Positions 47,464 to 56,925 are shown, numbered from the stretch's first letter. The stretch is 64,000 nucleotides of DNA from Nocardioides ferulae (GCF_003660455.1 NZ_QZVR01000002.1:248001-312000); one strand, 5' to 3'. Program-made: numbers and translations. Notes: generated from the letters alone by a model not told the origin.

Positions 47464-48056
47464 CGGTCCGCCTCGTCGAGCAGCTGGCCGGCCAGGTAGC
47501 CGACCAGCTCGCGGGCTCGACGTCCTTCGACGATGCCGGCGGCCTGGGCGCGCTGGCTGACCGCGGACTGGCTGATCCCGAGGCGCCGGCCGGCCTCCTC
47601 GTAGGTCAGCCCCTCGTCGACCAGGTCGGCGACCTCCCAGCCGTTCTTCGTGCGGCGGGCCAGCACGGCCGCCCAGAGCCAGATCGCGCTCTCGAGGGGT
47701 CGCACGCCCGGCCGGTCACCGGCGAGCCGGAGGTGCCAGGGGCTGTTCTTGGCCGCGGTGACCGCTTCGCGGGCGGCCACGAACGCCGGCCCGCGGCCGG
47801 CCCGGGTGCTGTCGGGCAGTGGCCGCTCGACCTCGCCGAAGCCCAGCCCGACATGCCACCCCCCGTCGCGCAGCAACGGCTCGAGGACCAGGGGGAGCGA
47901 CGCGGGATCGGTGAGGACGGCCTGGAACTCGTCGCCGACCGTGCGCTGCAGCGGGCGGTCGAGCGGCACTCCCGCCATCCGGTCGATCATCTGCGGCACC
48001 CGGTCCGGCTCAGTGCGGCTCCGGCGCTGGTCGACGGTGAGCACGGCCACGGTCAT
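47460..48056 (-). CDS. SatD-family protein with C-terminal helix-turn-helix
   Basis: A 198-residue protein. Residues 3-100 follow the SatD pattern: VLTVDQRRSR (Asp9), VGDEFQAVL (GDEFQ 41-45), and GRGPAFVAAREAV (87-99). This Asp - GDEF - GPA..AR layout resembles nucleotide cyclase/GGDEF-fold catalytic cores, a comparison I make by eye. Residues 152-175 (YEEAGRRLGISQSAVSQRAQ and on) form a helix-turn-helix. ATG 48056 is preceded by GGAGG at 8 nt; GTG 48065 has no room for a ribosome site. The membrane protein gene overlaps its end. The family has no proven biochemical activity. Confidence 0.8.
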   Translation of the reverse strand: MTVAVLTVDQRRSRTEPDRVPQMIDRMAGVPLDRPLQRTVGDEFQAVLTDPASLPLVLEPLLRDGGWHVGLGFGEVERPLPDSTRAGRGPAFVAAREAVTAAKNSPWHLRLAGDRPGVRPLESAIWLWAAVLARRTKNGWEVADLVDEGLTYEEAGRRLGISQSAVSQRAQAAGIVEGRRARELVGYLAGQLLDEADR

Positions 48057-48077
48057 CCGGTCCACCTCCAGTGAAGC

Positions 48078-48083
48078 ACGGTA
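48078..48083 (-). promoter_or_regulatory. Probable -10 hexamer of the satD operon
   Basis: TACCGT on the minus strand (48083-48078) would start the message about 15 nt before the satD ATG, leaving room for the GGAGG. TTGAAC further upstream overlaps the palindromes; its spacing to the -10 is 20 nt, so the -35 is uncertain. Confidence 0.4.
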
Positions 48084-48095
48084 TCAGGTTCTGAT

Positions 48096-48124
48096 CTAAT
48101 GATGTTCAATCATTAGGTTATAGC

Positions 48125-48128
<4 letters not shown>
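48096..48128. promoter_or_regulatory. AT-rich double palindrome upstream of satD (candidate operator)
   Basis: CTAATGAT-GTTCA-ATCATTAG (48096-48116) is a perfect 8-bp dyad. It shares bases with TTAGG-TTATAG-CCTAA (48113-48128), a second perfect dyad. The block is far richer in A+T than its surroundings, lies just upstream of the satD promoter and includes the stop codon of the methyltransferase gene (48125-48127). Confidence 0.65.
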
Positions 48129-49494
<1,366 letters not shown>

Positions 49495-49520
49495 CCACAG
49501 CCCCGGCCGGTCGAAGTTCT

Positions 49521-49560
49521 GCAGGTATCTGCGCTGCACGAACCTGAGTCCCACCGGCTC
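49521..49560 (+). repeat. Dispersed ~40-bp intergenic element, copy 2
   Basis: GCAGGTATCTGC dyad, then TGCAC, ACCTGAG and GGCTC in the same order and spacing as at 24859-24900. It begins 26 nt after the dapB stop and 115 nt before the protease start. Confidence 0.6.
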
Positions 49561-49634
49561 TTCCCGCTGCGGGTGTGCTCCGCGATGCTCTGCCGCACGT
49601 TCGACTCGGGACGTCGTGACAGACAGGACAGCAC

Positions 49635-51242
49635 ATGCGCAGAACCCTCGCCCTCACCGCGGCCGCGGCGCTCGCCGCCGGCGCCCTCGGGGCGCAGTCC
49701 GCGGGAGCCGCCGGCAGCGAGCGACCGGCCGACCGGCGGCCGGAGGGCCGGACGGCCGTCCAGGCCCTCACCGACCACCCCGCCGCCGCCCACGCCAGCG
49801 CCGGAACCCGCTTCCGGCCCACCGCGACGCTGGCGGACCGGGACGGCACCACCCATACCCGCATCGACCGCCGCTACCGCGGGCTGGACGTGGTGGGCGG
49901 CGACCTGGTCGTGCACCGGGGCGCCGAGGGCCAGTGGCAGGGCGTCAGCCAGACCCTCGACACCGCGGTCCGCGTGGGCGTCACCCCCCGCATCGCCGCG
50001 GACCGGGCCGAGCGGCGGGCCCTCGCGCCGGCAGCGGAGACCCGCGACATCCGTCGGCAGCGGGCCGGCGGCGAGGCGGAGCTCGTGGTCGAGACGCTCA
50101 GCGGCCGGCCGCGGCTCGCCTGGGCGGTCGCCACCGCGGGACGCCGCACCGACGGCACACCGAGCCGGATGACCACCTTCGTCGACGCCCGCACCGGAGC
50201 GGTGCTGCGTCGCGAGGAGCACATCCGGACCGTCGACGGCACCGGGCACTCGCTCTACAGCGGCACGGTGCCCCTCCAGCTGACCCAGTCGGGGTCGACA
50301 TACACGATGAAGGACCCCACGCGCGGCGGCACCTACACGACCGACCTCGCGAACGGCACGGACTCGTTCTTCTGCCAGCTCTTCGGGGCCGGCTGCAAGA
50401 CCGGGGCGACCTACAGCGGCACCGACGCCGTGTTCGGCAACGGATCGACCAGCAGTCGCGAGTCCGCCGGCGTCGACGCCCAGTACGGCACCGACGTCAC
50501 CTGGGACTACTTCAAGAACGTGCACGGTCGCAACGGGATCTTCGGCGACGGCAGAGGGTCCTATAGCCGCACGCACTACGGCAACGACTACGTCAACGCG
50601 TTCTGGGACGGCACCAAGATGACCTACGGCGACGGTGACGGCGTCGAGTACGGCCCGCTGGTGTCCCTGGACGTCGCCGGACACGAGATGACCCACGGGG
50701 TCACCGAGAACACCGCCGACCTCACCTACTCCGGCGAGAGCGGCGGCCTCAACGAGGCGACCTCCGACATCTTCGGCACCCTCGTGGAGTTCCACGCCGC
50801 CAACGTCAACGACCCCGGTGACTACCTGATCGGCGAGGAGTTCGACCTCGCCGACCACACCGGCTTCCGGCGGATGGACAACCCGATCGCCGACGGAAGC
50901 TCCCCCAACTGCTGGAGCAGCAACACCAAGAACCTCGACGTGCACTACTCCTCGGGGGTCGGCAACCACTTCTTCTACCTGCTGGCCGAGGGGTCGGGCA
51001 CCAAGACGATCGGCGGGACCACGCACAGCTCGACCACCTGCAACGGATCGACGATCGCCGGGATCGGACGCGACGCGGCGGCGAAGATCTGGTTCCGTGC
51101 CCTGAACGTCTACATGACCTCCGGCACCAACTACGCCGGAGCCCGCACGGCGACGCTCAGCGCTGCCCGTGACCTGTACGGCGCCGGCAGCACCCAGGAG
51201 AGCGCGGTGGCTGCGGCCTGGAGTGCGGTCGGCGTCGGCTGA
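49635..51242 (+). CDS. Secreted thermolysin-like M4 metalloprotease
   Basis: Preproprotein of 535 aa. Signal peptide RRTLALTAAAALAAGALGAQ, then a FTP/PepSY-type propeptide (THTRIDRRYRGLDVVGGDLV, about residues 40-200). The catalytic domain has HEMTH (His350, Glu351, His354) and third zinc ligand Glu374 in GGLNEATSDIFG, 20 residues after His354 as in thermolysin. The transition-state His is His437 in DVHYSSGVGNHFFYL. The C-terminus ends with the M4 helical domain (ARTATLSAARDLYGAGS). ATG 49635 follows AGGACAG. It acts outside the cell after self-removal of the propeptide. Confidence 0.95.
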   Translation: MRRTLALTAAAALAAGALGAQSAGAAGSERPADRRPEGRTAVQALTDHPAAAHASAGTRFRPTATLADRDGTTHTRIDRRYRGLDVVGGDLVVHRGAEGQWQGVSQTLDTAVRVGVTPRIAADRAERRALAPAAETRDIRRQRAGGEAELVVETLSGRPRLAWAVATAGRRTDGTPSRMTTFVDARTGAVLRREEHIRTVDGTGHSLYSGTVPLQLTQSGSTYTMKDPTRGGTYTTDLANGTDSFFCQLFGAGCKTGATYSGTDAVFGNGSTSSRESAGVDAQYGTDVTWDYFKNVHGRNGIFGDGRGSYSRTHYGNDYVNAFWDGTKMTYGDGDGVEYGPLVSLDVAGHEMTHGVTENTADLTYSGESGGLNEATSDIFGTLVEFHAANVNDPGDYLIGEEFDLADHTGFRRMDNPIADGSSPNCWSSNTKNLDVHYSSGVGNHFFYLLAEGSGTKTIGGTTHSSTTCNGSTIAGIGRDAAAKIWFRALNVYMTSGTNYAGARTATLSAARDLYGAGSTQESAVAAAWSAVGVG

Positions 51243-51279
51243 CCCGGGGGCTCGCTCCGGGCCGCACCAGGGGACCCGA

Positions 51280-51309
51280 CAGGGCGGTGACCGGATGGTC
51301 ACCGCCCTG
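51280..51309 (+). terminator. Perfect 13-bp hairpin after the M4 protease
   Basis: CAGGGCGGTGACC (51280-51292) and its exact complement (51297-51309) enclose a GGAT loop, 38 nt after the stop codon, followed by TTCGGG. Confidence 0.85.
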
Positions 51310-51315
51310 TTCGGG

Positions 51316-51353
51316 TGCTCGGCGGTCGAGCTTGTGCTCGGCGGTCGAGCTTG
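51316..51353. repeat. 19-bp tandem duplication in a repeat-rich intergenic block
   Basis: TGCTCGGCGGTCGAGCTTG occurs twice in a row (51316-51334, 51335-51353), and GGTCGAGCTTG recurs near 51374. The 335-nt gap 51243-51577 has no gene; it also holds GCCGGCTTCGCCGGC and other palindromes. Confidence 0.75.
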
Positions 51354-51557
51354 TCGAGACCCTCGCTCGCCCGGTGGTCGAGCTTGCCGAGCCCCCCCTC
51401 GTCTGGGTCGTCGTCGGCGGGCACCTCACCGGGTCTCGAGACGCGTCGCGCACTCCCTCGCTTCGCTCGGGTGTGCGCCGACGCTCCTCGACCTTCGCCG
51501 TTGACGCCGGCTTCGCCGGCTCAGCCGGCTACGGCTCGCTCAACCTCCCGGTCGGAC

Positions 51558-51584
51558 GCCGTAGCCGACTCCGTCGGCTACGGC
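51558..51584. terminator. Hairpin spanning the stop codon of the polyol dehydrogenase gene
   Basis: GCCGTAGCCGA (51558-51568) and TCGGCTACGGC (51574-51584) form a perfect 11-bp stem with a CTCCG loop. The dehydrogenase stop codon (51578-51580) lies in the stem. Confidence 0.7.
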
Positions 51585-52636
51585 TCGACCGTGACCTTGA
51601 TGGCGGCGCCGTTCTGGACGATCGAGAACGCGTCGAGCACGCGCTCGAGCGGGATGTGCTCGGTGATCAGGTCCTTGACCGGCACCTGGCCGGAGGCGAT
51701 GTACTCCAGCGCCCGCTTGTTGTGCTCGGGCGCGGAGCCGTTGGCGCCGTGGATGTGCAGCTGGCGGTAGTGCACGACGTTGGAGTCGCAGGTGATCGTC
51801 GGGTTGGTCTTGGGCAGGCCGCCGAAGAACGAGATGCGCCCGTTGCGTGCGGCCATCGCGATCGCCTGCTCCTGGGTGACGTTCGCGGCGGTGGCGGTGA
51901 TGATGACGTCCGCGCCCCGCCCACCGGTCAGCTCCATGACCCGCTCGACCACGTCCACCTCGGCGCCGTTGATGACCTCGTCCGGGTGTACGGCGTCGGC
52001 CGACATCCTCAACCGGTCCGCGTTGACGTCGATCAGGTAGACCGGTCCTGCCTTGTGCACGCCTCGGGCGATGCGGATGTGCATGCAGCCGATCGGGCCG
52101 GCGCCGAAGACCACGACCGTGTCGCCCTCCTCGATGCCGAGCAGCTCCTGGGCGTTGATCGCGCAGGCGAACGGCTCCGCGGCCGAGGCCTCGTCGTAGC
52201 CGACGCCGTCCGGGATGCGGTTCAGACCGTCGACCTTGAGCACCTGGCGCGGCACGATCATGTACTCGGCGAACCCGCCGTCGTACTGGTAGCCGACCGA
52301 GGTCTGGTTCTGGCAGACCGCCATCCAGCCCTTGCGGCACTCGTGACAGTCACCGCACGGCACCGCCGCGATCACCTGGGCCCGGTCGCCGGCCTGCCAG
52401 TCGCTGCCGTAGGTGGAGTTCACCTCGGCGCCCACCTCGACGACCTCGCCGGCGATCTCGTGGCCGATGATGCGCGGCGGAGTGAGGTTCTGGTGGCCGT
52501 TGTGCAGGATCTTGACGTCGGTGCCGCACGTCGAGCAGTTGCGGACCTTGAGCTTGACCTCGTCCGGTCCGCAGACGGGCTCGGGCACGTCCTCGAGGCG
52601 CACATCCTCGGGTGCATAGAAGCGCAGGGCCTTCAT
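51578..52636 (-). CDS. Zinc-dependent alcohol/polyol dehydrogenase (MDR family)
   Basis: A 352-residue medium-chain dehydrogenase. Catalytic zinc ligands are in CSTCGTDVKILH and PRIIGHEIAGEV; a partly kept structural zinc site shows CGDCHECRKGWMAVC. The Rossmann motif is VVVFGAGPIGCMH, followed by an acidic residue (YLIDVNADR) that favours NAD. Relatives oxidise sorbitol, threonine or sugar-alcohol phosphates. I start at ATG 52636, preceded by GAGGAG. Divergent from a mannitol-type PTS permease, so mannitol 1-phosphate or a similar polyol phosphate is a reasonable substrate, but this is inference. Confidence 0.85.
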   Translation of the reverse strand: MKALRFYAPEDVRLEDVPEPVCGPDEVKLKVRNCSTCGTDVKILHNGHQNLTPPRIIGHEIAGEVVEVGAEVNSTYGSDWQAGDRAQVIAAVPCGDCHECRKGWMAVCQNQTSVGYQYDGGFAEYMIVPRQVLKVDGLNRIPDGVGYDEASAAEPFACAINAQELLGIEEGDTVVVFGAGPIGCMHIRIARGVHKAGPVYLIDVNADRLRMSADAVHPDEVINGAEVDVVERVMELTGGRGADVIITATAANVTQEQAIAMAARNGRISFFGGLPKTNPTITCDSNVVHYRQLHIHGANGSAPEHNKRALEYIASGQVPVKDLITEHIPLERVLDAFSIVQNGAAIKVTVEP

Positions 52637-52727
52637 GGGTCTCCTCAGTTGCTCGGATCGGGTCGGCTGCCCGACGACGGTAGCACCGTTTCTCTGCATT
52701 TATCTTCGATCATGTTGGGAACCTCCC

Positions 52728-52757
52728 TTGACATGCCCGATTCTGTGGGAATATACA
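52728..52757 (+). promoter_or_regulatory. Strong consensus promoter of the mannitol-type PTS gene
   Basis: TTGACA (52728-52733), an 18-nt spacer and TATACA (52752-52757), giving a leader of about 90 nt. Confidence 0.75.
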
Positions 52758-52769
52758 GGCAATCACAGA
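52742..52769. promoter_or_regulatory. Candidate operator over the PTS -10 region
   Basis: TCTGTG (52742-52747) and CACAGA (52764-52769) are inverted and flank the -10 hexamer. A repressor here would block the PTS promoter; no regulator gene is adjacent. Confidence 0.4.
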
Positions 52770-52853
52770 TTCGCATGACAGGCGTCACAGCCGGGAGATG
52801 GCGCGGTCGGCGACACCACGACCAGCGCGCGCTGGAAGTCCTGAGGAGAGAGC

Positions 52854-54845
52854 ATGGCGACAGCCACGCAGACACCGACGTCGCGGACGTCGACCAGAGT
52901 GCACGTGCAGCGGTTCGGCACGTTCCTGTCCAACATGGTCATGCCGAACATCGGTGCCTTCATCGCCTGGGGCCTGATCACGGCCCTGTTCATCGAGAAG
53001 GGGTGGATCACCGGGCTCACCGACGCCTGGGACGGCGCGGACAGCTGGGTCGCCGAGATCGGCGGCTGGGGTGACTACGCGGGCGGCGGCATCGTCGGCC
53101 CGATGATCACCTACCTGCTGCCGATCCTGATCGGCTACACCGGCGGCAAGATGATCTACGAGACCCGCGGCGGCGTCGTCGGCGCGCTCGCGACGTTCGG
53201 CGTCATCGCCGGCACCGAGATCCCGATGTTCATGGGCGCGATGATCATGGGCCCGCTCGGTGGTTGGTCGATGAAGAAGATCGACGCCATCTGGGACGGC
53301 AAGATCAAGCCCGGCTTCGAGATGCTCGTCAACAACTTCGCCGCCGGCATCTGGGGTCTGCTGCTCGCGACCTTCGGGTTCTTCGCGATGAGCCCGATCC
53401 TCACCCGCATCAGCAACGGTGCGGGTGACGCGGTGAAGTGGCTGGTCGAGAACGACCTGCTGCCGTTCACCTCGGTGCTCATCGAGCCGGCCAAGGTCCT
53501 CTTCCTCAACAACGCCATCAACCATGGCGTGCTGACTCCGCTCGGCACCAACGAGGCTTTCGAGAACGGCAAGTCGATCCTGTTCCTGCTCGAGGCCAAC
53601 CCGGCGGCCGGTCTCGGCCTGCTGCTGGCCTACTCCCTGTTCGGCAAGGGCCTGGCGAAGGCGTCGGCCCCGGGCGCGGCCCTCATCCACGCCATCGGTG
53701 GCATCCACGAGATCTACTTCCCCTACGTGCTGATGAAGCCCAAGCTGATCGTCGCGATGATCGCGGGCGGCATGACCCAGGTCTTCGTCAACGTGGTCTT
53801 CGACAGCGGCCTGCGCGCCCCTGCGGCACCGGGTTCGGTCATCGCCGTCTACGCCCAGACGCCGGGCAACAGCGTGCTGGGGGTGACGCTGTCGATGCTC
53901 GCCGGCGCCGCCGTGACCTTCGTGGTCGCCGCGTTCCTGCTCAAGATCGACAAGACCGAGGAGGCGGACGACGAGCTGGTCGGTGCCACCGCCCACATGG
54001 AGGCGCTCAAGGGCAAGTCGTCGGTCGCCACCGCGGCCCTGCTCGGGACCGCCGGCCAGCAGGGTGCGATCACCAACATCGTCTTCGCCTGCGACGCCGG
54101 CATGGGCTCCTCGGCGATGGGCGCCTCGGTGCTGCGCAAGAAGATCCGCGACGCGGGCTACGCCGACGTGAGCGTGGTCAACAAGGCGATCGCGAACCTG
54201 ACCTCCGACGCCGACCTGGTCGTCAGCCACCAGGACCTCACCGACCGGGCCCGGCTCAAGACGCCCGACGCGGTGCACGTCTCGGTCGACAACTTCATGG
54301 CCAGCCCGCGCTACGACGAGATCGTCGAGCTGCTCGGGCGGACCAACGGCCGCGCCGGCGCGGCGGTCGCCGAGGAGGAGGCAGCAGGGTCCGGCACCCT
54401 GCTGGCGGAGGAGTCCGTGGTGCTGTCCGGCCGCGCGGCGACCCGCGACGAGGCGATCACCGAGGCCGGCCGGCTGCTGGTCGACGTCGGGGCCGTCAGC
54501 GACGCCTACGTGGACGCGATGCACGAGCGCGAGCGGTCGGTGTCGACCGCGATGGGCAACCTGCTGGCGATCCCGCACGGCACCAACGAGGCCAAGGGAT
54601 CCATCCACCGCACCGCGCTCTCGTTCGTCCGCTACGGCGCGCCGCTGGACTGGAACGGCAAGGAGGTCCGCTTCGTGATCGGCATCGCGGGCACCGGCAA
54701 CGACCACCTGGCCCTGCTCGGCCGGATCGCCCGGGTCTTCGCCGACCCCGAGCGGGTCGCCGAGCTCGAGGCCGCCCGGTCCGCCGCCGACGTACGCCGG
54801 GTGCTGGGCGAGGTCAGCCCGTCCCCGGCGGGCGCCGGAGCCTGA
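52854..54845 (+). CDS. mtlA: Mannitol-type PTS permease EIICBA
   Basis: Membrane transporter that imports and phosphorylates a polyol, 663 aa with domains in the order IIC-IIB-IIA. IIC (about 18-370) has MPNIGAFIAWGLITALFIEK, GAMIMGPLGGWSMKKIDAIW and GGIHEIYFPYVLMKPKLIVA, the MtlA pattern. IIB carries phosphorylated Cys413 in VFACDAGMGSSAMGAS; IIA carries His575 in LLAIPHGTNEAKGS. ATG 52854 follows GAGGAGAGAG. It needs EI (40735) and HPr (38610). The product would be mannitol 1-phosphate if mannitol is the substrate. Confidence 0.93.
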   Translation: MATATQTPTSRTSTRVHVQRFGTFLSNMVMPNIGAFIAWGLITALFIEKGWITGLTDAWDGADSWVAEIGGWGDYAGGGIVGPMITYLLPILIGYTGGKMIYETRGGVVGALATFGVIAGTEIPMFMGAMIMGPLGGWSMKKIDAIWDGKIKPGFEMLVNNFAAGIWGLLLATFGFFAMSPILTRISNGAGDAVKWLVENDLLPFTSVLIEPAKVLFLNNAINHGVLTPLGTNEAFENGKSILFLLEANPAAGLGLLLAYSLFGKGLAKASAPGAALIHAIGGIHEIYFPYVLMKPKLIVAMIAGGMTQVFVNVVFDSGLRAPAAPGSVIAVYAQTPGNSVLGVTLSMLAGAAVTFVVAAFLLKIDKTEEADDELVGATAHMEALKGKSSVATAALLGTAGQQGAITNIVFACDAGMGSSAMGASVLRKKIRDAGYADVSVVNKAIANLTSDADLVVSHQDLTDRARLKTPDAVHVSVDNFMASPRYDEIVELLGRTNGRAGAAVAEEEAAGSGTLLAEESVVLSGRAATRDEAITEAGRLLVDVGAVSDAYVDAMHERERSVSTAMGNLLAIPHGTNEAKGSIHRTALSFVRYGAPLDWNGKEVRFVIGIAGTGNDHLALLGRIARVFADPERVAELEAARSAADVRRVLGEVSPSPAGAGA

Positions 54846-54861
54846 CCCCGGCCACTCTCCG

Positions 54862-54895
54862 CGAGGGCCCCGCACCGATCGGTGCGGGGCCCTCG
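54862..54895 (+). terminator. Perfect hairpin after the PTS gene
   Basis: CGAGGGCCCCGCACC (54862-54876) and its exact complement (54881-54895) enclose GATC. It lies between the PTS gene and the convergent azlD and could serve both. Confidence 0.88.
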
Positions 54896-54921
54896 TGCGT
54901 CGACTGGACCGAGACTCGGTC

Positions 54922-55242
54922 TCACAGGAGGCGGACGAGGGCCGCCGCCAACGCCGCCCCGCCGACGACGGCCAGGAACGGCGCCCGGAGCAGCAGCAGC
55001 CCGGCGGCCACGGCGAGGCCGGCCAGCCGGGCGTCGAGTGTGAGCGAGGAGTCCCGCTCGAGCACCTGGACCGCGACCAGGGCGGAGAGCAGCGCGACCG
55101 GCAGCAGGCTCGCCACGCGGGCGACGGCCGGTCGGTCGAGCACCGCGGCCGGCACCGAGAGGCCGGCCAGCTTGAGCAGGTAGCAGCCGGCGCCGGCCAG
55201 CAGCACCAGCGTCCACACCGTCGACGGCGACAGGTCGCTCAT
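54922..55242 (-). CDS. azlD: AzlD-family branched-chain amino acid transport protein
   Basis: Small membrane subunit of an AzlCD-type exporter, 106 aa with three or four transmembrane segments: WTLVLLAGAGCYLLKLAGLS, ASLLPVALLSALVAVQVLE, LAGLAVAAGLLLLRAPFLAV. The family pattern around LLPVALLSALV is clear. ATG 55242 overlaps the azlC stop by 4 nt. Works with AzlC to export branched-chain amino acids or analogues. Confidence 0.88.
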   Translation of the reverse strand: MSDLSPSTVWTLVLLAGAGCYLLKLAGLSVPAAVLDRPAVARVASLLPVALLSALVAVQVLERDSSLTLDARLAGLAVAAGLLLLRAPFLAVVGGAALAAALVRLL

Positions 55243-55934
55243 CGGCGCAGCACCCCCACCAGCAGTGCTACCGCGCCGGCGGCGAGCACCGGCACGCCGG
55301 ACGGCACGAGGGGGACCGCAGCCAGGGCGACCGCCGCCGCACCGACGGCGACCACCCGCTCCTGCCCCGCAGCGCGCCCCTGCAGGCGGGGCCACAGCAG
55401 GGCCAGGAAGGCTGCGCCGACCGCCGCGTCGAGGCCGTAGGTGCGTGGGTCGCCCAGGGCGTTGCCGGCCACCGCCCCGAGCAGGGTGGCCGCGTTCCAG
55501 AGCACGAAGACGGCCAGGCCGGTGCTCAGGAACCCCAGCCGGGCGGTCGGCGACGATCGCCGGTTCACCGACATGGCCGTGGACTCGTCGATCAACAGGT
55601 GCGCGGCCGCGGCACGCCGCCAGCCGCTCCACGCCAGCAGCGGAGCGAGCCGGAGCCCGTAGAGCGTGTTGCGGGTGCCCAGCAGCAGTGCGGTGGCAGC
55701 GGCCGACGGGGCGCTCCCACCCGAGGCCAGGACCCCGACCAGAGCGAACTGGGAGGCTCCGGTGAACATCACCAGGGACAGCACGCAGGTCTGCCAGACG
55801 TCGAGGCCGGCGGCGACCGACACGGCGCCGAAGGACACCCCGTAGGCGCCGGTCGCGACGCCGACGCCGAGACCGTCGCGGACGATGCCCGCCCGCTCCT
55901 CAGGTGGGATGGACGGGCCGGGATCCTCGAGCAC
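55239..55934 (-). CDS. azlC: AzlC-family branched-chain amino acid permease
   Basis: Large subunit of the exporter, 231 aa with about seven or eight hydrophobic segments. Signatures: GVATGAYGVSFGAVSVAAGL, MFTGASQFALVGVLASGGS, and LLIDESTAMS, the usual AzlC block after the third helix. GTG 55934 (VLEDPGPSIPPEERAG) is my choice; a GTG at 55958 would add eight residues and cannot be excluded. The azlD gene starts inside its stop. No regulator is adjacent. Confidence 0.88.
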   Translation of the reverse strand: MLEDPGPSIPPEERAGIVRDGLGVGVATGAYGVSFGAVSVAAGLDVWQTCVLSLVMFTGASQFALVGVLASGGSAPSAAATALLLGTRNTLYGLRLAPLLAWSGWRRAAAAHLLIDESTAMSVNRRSSPTARLGFLSTGLAVFVLWNAATLLGAVAGNALGDPRTYGLDAAVGAAFLALLWPRLQGRAAGQERVVAVGAAAVALAAVPLVPSGVPVLAAGAVALLVGVLRR

Positions 55935-56006
55935 CCGGCGACGATAGCCAGCCGTCACCGTCCCGCACCGATCCGGGGCGGGACGGGGGCCGCAGATCGC
56001 TGGGCG

Positions 56007-56264
56007 TCAGCGGCGGCGTGCGGAGCGCACGGTGTGGGGCTGCAGGTCGCGGTGCGACTCGTGGACGACGGCGTAGGCCACCAGAGCAGCCGCGGCGGCG
56101 CCCAGCCAGGCACCCACCGAGGCGGCTACGGGCAGGGCGGTCATGTAGGCGACCCAGGCGCCGGCGGCGACCCCGAGGGCCACGATCGTGACCACGATCA
56201 GCGAGCGGTAGAGACGGGGAAGCGGACCGAGCATCTGACGCCACCAGTTCTTTCCGGGCTCCAT
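56007..56264 (-). CDS. Small membrane protein (85 aa), unknown
   Basis: Hypothetical protein with two hydrophobic segments (SLIVVTIVALGVAAGAWVAY and ASVGAWLGAAAAALVAYAVV), an amphipathic start MEPGKNWWRQMLG and a basic tail VRSARRR. ATG 56264 gives the shorter, better form; the frame is open to 56339. No family recognised. It is about 70 nt downstream of azlC's start on the same strand order but has its own leader. Confidence 0.6.
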   Translation of the reverse strand: MEPGKNWWRQMLGPLPRLYRSLIVVTIVALGVAAGAWVAYMTALPVAASVGAWLGAAAAALVAYAVVHESHRDLQPHTVRSARRR

Positions 56265-56373
56265 GCCGCCCGAGTCTCGGGGGCATGCCAGCCCACCCAT
56301 CGTCGCCGAACGCGGCCACAAATCAAGTGAACGATCCAAACCCGCCGGCCGAGCGGGTGCAGGGAAGGTGGCC

Positions 56374-56925
56374 CTACAGGACCGTGTGCAGCCGCACCTG
56401 CTTGACCCGCACCTGGCCCGAACCGTCGAGGTCGAGCTCGCGGTGCGCGGTGTCCGGGGCCCATCCGGCCCCGGTCAGGAAGGCGCGCAGCGCGTCGTCG
56501 GAGGCCACGCTCCACAGCACCGCCCGCTGGAAGCGGTCGGCGCGCATCGTGTCGACCGCGGCCTGGAGCAACCGCGACCCGTGGCCGCGGCGCTGCTCGT
56601 CGGGGTCGACCGCCAACTCGGCGAGTTCGGCGTCGGCGACCGGGTCGCAGTCGGGGTCGCCGGCCGGGCCGGTGACCGCCAGACCGACCACCCGGTTGCG
56701 CTCCAGCGCCACCAGCGCGCGATGCCGGGCGTCGGAGGGCCGGGCCAGGGAGCCGCGCCAGGCCTCGGTCACCGCCTCGACGTCCGGCAGCGCGTCGGCC
56801 GGCAGCACCCCGGCGTACGTCCGCTGCCAGGTGCGCAGCTGCAGGTCGGCGATCGCGGGCGCGTCGTCGGCCCAGGCGACGCGCACGGAGACATCGGCGG
56901 TGGGGGAGGAGGTCACCGGGCCCAT
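56374..56925 (-). CDS. GNAT-family N-acetyltransferase
   Basis: A 183-residue acetyltransferase. IADLQLRTWQRTYAGVLP is the substrate-side pattern of the RimI/YobR-like GNATs; the acetyl-CoA loop is LAVDPDEQRRGHGSRLLQAA and the last strand VLWSVASDDALRAFLTGAGW. Substrate unknown. ATG 56925 is used; the N-terminal MGPVTSSPTAD is flexible. Divergent from the aldo/keto reductase. Confidence 0.87.
   Translation of the reverse strand: MGPVTSSPTADVSVRVAWADDAPAIADLQLRTWQRTYAGVLPADALPDVEAVTEAWRGSLARPSDARHRALVALERNRVVGLAVTGPAGDPDCDPVADAELAELAVDPDEQRRGHGSRLLQAAVDTMRADRFQRAVLWSVASDDALRAFLTGAGWAPDTAHRELDLDGSGQVRVKQVRLHTVL

Noticed and set aside
51243-51577. Hidden coding gene in the gap after the protease
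   Set aside because: Frames here are short, repeat-derived and interrupted; the region is palindromes and direct repeats.
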